Below are positions 61,997 to 64,000 of a DNA stretch of 64,000 bases, one piece after another (positions within the stretch are counted from its first letter, which is position 1; every line of letters begins with the position of its first letter). The stretch is taken from NCBI GenBank assembly GCA_001692895.1, contig KV748194.1, positions 1,794,746 through 1,858,745 on the forward strand. The letters run 5' to 3'. The position numbers and the translations under genes are program-made. The DNA is from Cenococcum geophilum 1.58 (lineage: Eukaryota > Ascomycota > Dothideomycetes > Gloniales > Gloniaceae). The notes beneath the pieces were generated by a model that searched no databases, was not told the DNA's origin, and worked only from the letters and a program-made list of their open reading frames with translations.

Positions 61997-62088
61997 ACCC
62001 TAAGTTATAAGCTAACTAATTAGGATTTTCTATGCCTGGTATAGAAAATCGCTATTAGCTTGCTTACCACTAGCGCCTTAGCGGCCCT
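61991..62088. repeat. 98-bp palindromic cassette, inverted copy beside YR-2
   Basis: The reverse complement of 18451-18548 in Copia-2 with mostly transition differences: TAGGATTTTCTATGCCTGGT, AGAAAATCGCTATTAGCTTG and CTAGCGCCTTAGCGGCCCT. It lies just beyond the end of the YR-2 recombinase. Confidence 0.75.
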
Positions 62089-62104
62089 CTTAACATCTTA
62101 ACCT

Positions 62105-62990
62105 ACTATATAGTAATTCTTACGCTAAGAGCGGTATACTACGCTAAAAGTAAGAGTTAAGGCAACGGAGGTTAGTAGTCTTAATCCTAATATATAGGCA
62201 AAAGGCTTCTAATAACTACTAACCTAGCTGCTAAATTTGCTAATATAAACACCCTAAATCTTTAGCGAACTAGGCAGCGCCCTAGCGGAAGAAGTAGTTT
62301 AAGTAACTACTTAGGTTAATCCCAGCAGCTACTAGATAGGAGGAAAGGATCTTATAAACCCCTAGAAAGGCAAAGGGTTTACCATTAAAACTAAATAAGG
62401 GAGAGTTAAGGGGTTAAGGGTCCCTATTAAATAGCTTTATTATAGCAGCGACTAGGTATAATAGGCCGCCTACCGCCGTAATAGCAACGTTAACGCCCTA
62501 GTGTTACTTATCGGCTTTACTCTATTTAAGGCGGAATGTTATCCTATTAGGCGTAAAGGTAATATTATATTAAGTAGCCTTTTTCGCTAGAAAGGTCGTT
62601 TAGTTCTTAAGCTCCGCCGTAGTATACGTAATCTCGCCTATCTATAGAAATCCAGCAAATATAAGGGTAAATACGTCATTAGTGTTGACATCTAGTAGCA
62701 ATAGGCCGTGTATTACTACCTAGGCTAGAATGTCCCTAGTAATAGGTTACTTATCCTTTTTTACTAAAGGAGAGATAGTAGCTGCTTTAGCAAGTAATTA
62801 GTGTACTATAGGATCCTTAAATGCTATAATTAAGATGCTGTAATCCATGTAATGTAAGCGAATTGCGGAAATATAGGCTTATAAGGTTTTGGCCTTAAGC
62901 CTACCTATTTATAGCTAGGAGGTACCAAACACGCGGTAAGTAATCTATTCGCCTAGTTTACGCGGCTTAGCCAGGTAGGGGGAGACTCCT
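62105..62990 (-). pseudogene. Tyrosine recombinase of YR-2
   Basis: The minus strand reads YLAKPRKLGE-stop-ITYRVFGTS, LKAKTL, AYISAIRLHYMDYSILIIAF, KDPIVH, LLAKAATISPLVKKDKQPIT, RDILA, VVIHGLLLLDVNTNDVFTLI, FAGFL-stop-IGEITYTTAEL, LFNRDP, PLNSPLFSFNGKPFAFLGVY, KILSSYLVAAGINLSSYLNY, FFR-stop-GAA and FAKDLGC. It aligns with the YR-1 recombinase (AYISxIxxxxxD, AFKD, GFLxIGEIT, LFNRDP). The box I Arg codon is a stop (62628-62660). Box II has Tyr for His and a stop for the second Arg; the first Arg remains. A candidate Tyr nucleophile lies in CLYIRI. Confidence 0.8.
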
Positions 62991-63189
62991 TTAAGTACGC
63001 AGTATAACTCCTAGCTGTTAACTACTAAGAAATAGTTCTTATAGGTTACTAGCGTAAAGACGTTTTAGAGAAGGAGCGCGTAGAGGTTAAATAGCGCGTT
63101 AATATTATCTTTAAAGTTTATAGGCGGTTATAAGTAGTCCATTAGGTTTACGGCACCTATTAAAAACTTATTAGCTTTAATAGTAATAA

Positions 63190-64000
63190 ATTAAGGGCCT
63201 AGTATAGGCAGAACTAATAGATAGCCGCGGCCTAGAATTAAGATAGTGTATTAGCTAAGCTATTTAAATCACCTAGGATCTACTTCGCGGATATTATAAT
63301 ATCGTAAGCTATAGTAGCTAGCATAATCTTACGGAGCGATTTATTTACTATACTATAGATAACGGTCTTTTTAATGCCCTAGTAAACTACTATACTATTA
63401 GTATAAATAGATAGCGCGCTATACTGCCAGTTAGTAGACTATAGATTAAATGCGTAAGTAATAGTATATATCTCTTTTAGATTAATATAGTCTACTTATT
63501 AACTGGGCTTAGGTAATATACTAAACGCCTAAAATTAAGGGAGGTTAGCTATATACTACTGCTAGTTATCCTTATATTTAAGTTCCTTAAAAAAGTAAAA
63601 GCCGCTAAACCTAAACCGGGTAGAGGCGTTAGTAAAAAGATAAATACAGGTACGCTTAACGTTGTTAAAGAATAATACCCTATTACTTATAGTAAGTAGG
63701 TTAAGCCAGATATATAAGTTACTTCGTAACTTAGTACTAAATTACCTAGGTTTATACTTGTTTGCTAGAGTCTTTAGCTAAGTAGTAATAAAGATCCAGA
63801 GAAATCTAAAGTAAGATTAACCAAGTCTAATTATATAGGCGTACTATATAAGGTAGCCCGCAAGCTGCTAGGCTTAAAGGAACAATAATAAGCCGTATTA
63901 GAGTGTAGTAGTGACTTTCTTAATAGCATATAATTGTTTCTATGGTAATAATCGCGTTTATATTTATATAGTGTTAATAGTATATTCTAAAACTTTAATA
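63190..64000 (-). pseudogene. Reverse transcriptase end and RNase H of YR-2, cut by the window edge
   Basis: The minus strand from 64000 leftwards reads IKVLEYTINTI (matching VLGYTINTIV of YR-1), AIKKVTTTL, QLAGYLI, RFLWIF, NRVLFFNNVKRTCIYLFTNA (usual FTDAS), TRFRFSGFYF, LPKPSQ-stop-VDYINLKEIY (usual INxxEIxAI), TITYAFNL, ALSIYTNSIVVY-stop-GI (usual DSIVVxxGI), LRKIMLATIAYDIIISAK and ILGDLNSLANTLS (usual PGxxNxLADALS). DIRS-type order: reverse transcriptase, RNase H, then recombinase. The 5' half lies outside the window. Confidence 0.78.

Larger units (their letters stand above)
62090..64000 (-). mobile_element. YR-2, second tyrosine-recombinase retrotransposon, partial
   Basis: Minus-strand reverse transcriptase/RNase H followed by recombinase, with the 3' end near 62090. 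The hairpin, the decamer array and the 98-bp cassette at 61731-62088 may be its terminal region. Split direct repeats cannot be checked because the other end is outside the window. It is a relative, not a copy, of YR-1 (opposite strand, clearly diverged protein). Confidence 0.75.

Noticed and set aside
1-64000. Host genes or effector-like small secreted proteins in the AT-rich sequence
   Set aside because: I looked for open frames with signal-peptide-like starts outside element genes and found none; every longer open frame is explained by an element or its shadow.

Overview
The window is a solid block of dead transposable elements from a filamentous ascomycete genome (Pezizomycotina; a dothideomycete-like AT-rich compartment would fit, but the species cannot be named from this sequence). 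I find no host gene, rRNA, tRNA or CRISPR array. The sequence is AT-rich and dense in TpA. Protein-like frames are broken almost only by TAA or TAG where a Gln codon is expected, and repeat copies differ almost only by C/T and G/A transitions. This is the signature of repeat-induced point mutation (RIP), in which CpA is changed to TpA on either strand. No coding region here is intact, so they are called pseudogenes.

Layout. Positions 1-477 are a Ty3/Gypsy reverse-transcriptase fragment, cut by a relic of the 'Gypsy-1' family (478-1377). Next comes a full-length chromodomain Gypsy ('Gypsy-3', plus strand, 1378-7304) followed by a second, partial LTR of the same family. Most of the rest (7472-61455) is one Ty1/Copia element ('Copia-1', plus strand, about 5.6 kb of its own sequence) stretched over 54 kb by insertions nested up to four levels deep. 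Target-site duplications (TSDs) resolve the nest: Copia-1 (YAGCC) holds Gypsy-1a (14360-42591, AGGAT), Gypsy-2b (43985-50068, TTATA) and Copia-3 (50190-61220, GATCT). Gypsy-1a holds Copia-2 (18079-24119, GTAAT) and a sibling of itself, Gypsy-1b (25886-40149, TATYG). Gypsy-1b holds Gypsy-2a (32665-39007, ATCTA). Copia-3 holds a tyrosine-recombinase retrotransposon 'YR-1' (55502-60562) with split direct repeats. Copia-1 also carries a 1-kb insertion in its 5' LTR with a 14-bp TSD, and a 2-kb insertion in gag made of roughly 0.5-kb satellite units.

Right of Copia-1 lie an AT-rich stretch, a hairpin, a decamer array, a palindromic cassette and a second YR retrotransposon ('YR-2', minus strand, about 62100 to the window edge).

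Unrelated elements share short modules: an ATTCTGCTAA-like decamer array, a 98-bp palindromic cassette, a 56-bp palindrome module, and ACGCGT repeats in front of gag. Gypsy-1 copies also carry a conserved antisense coiled-coil-like frame near the 3' LTR. Element names used here are local labels, not database names.
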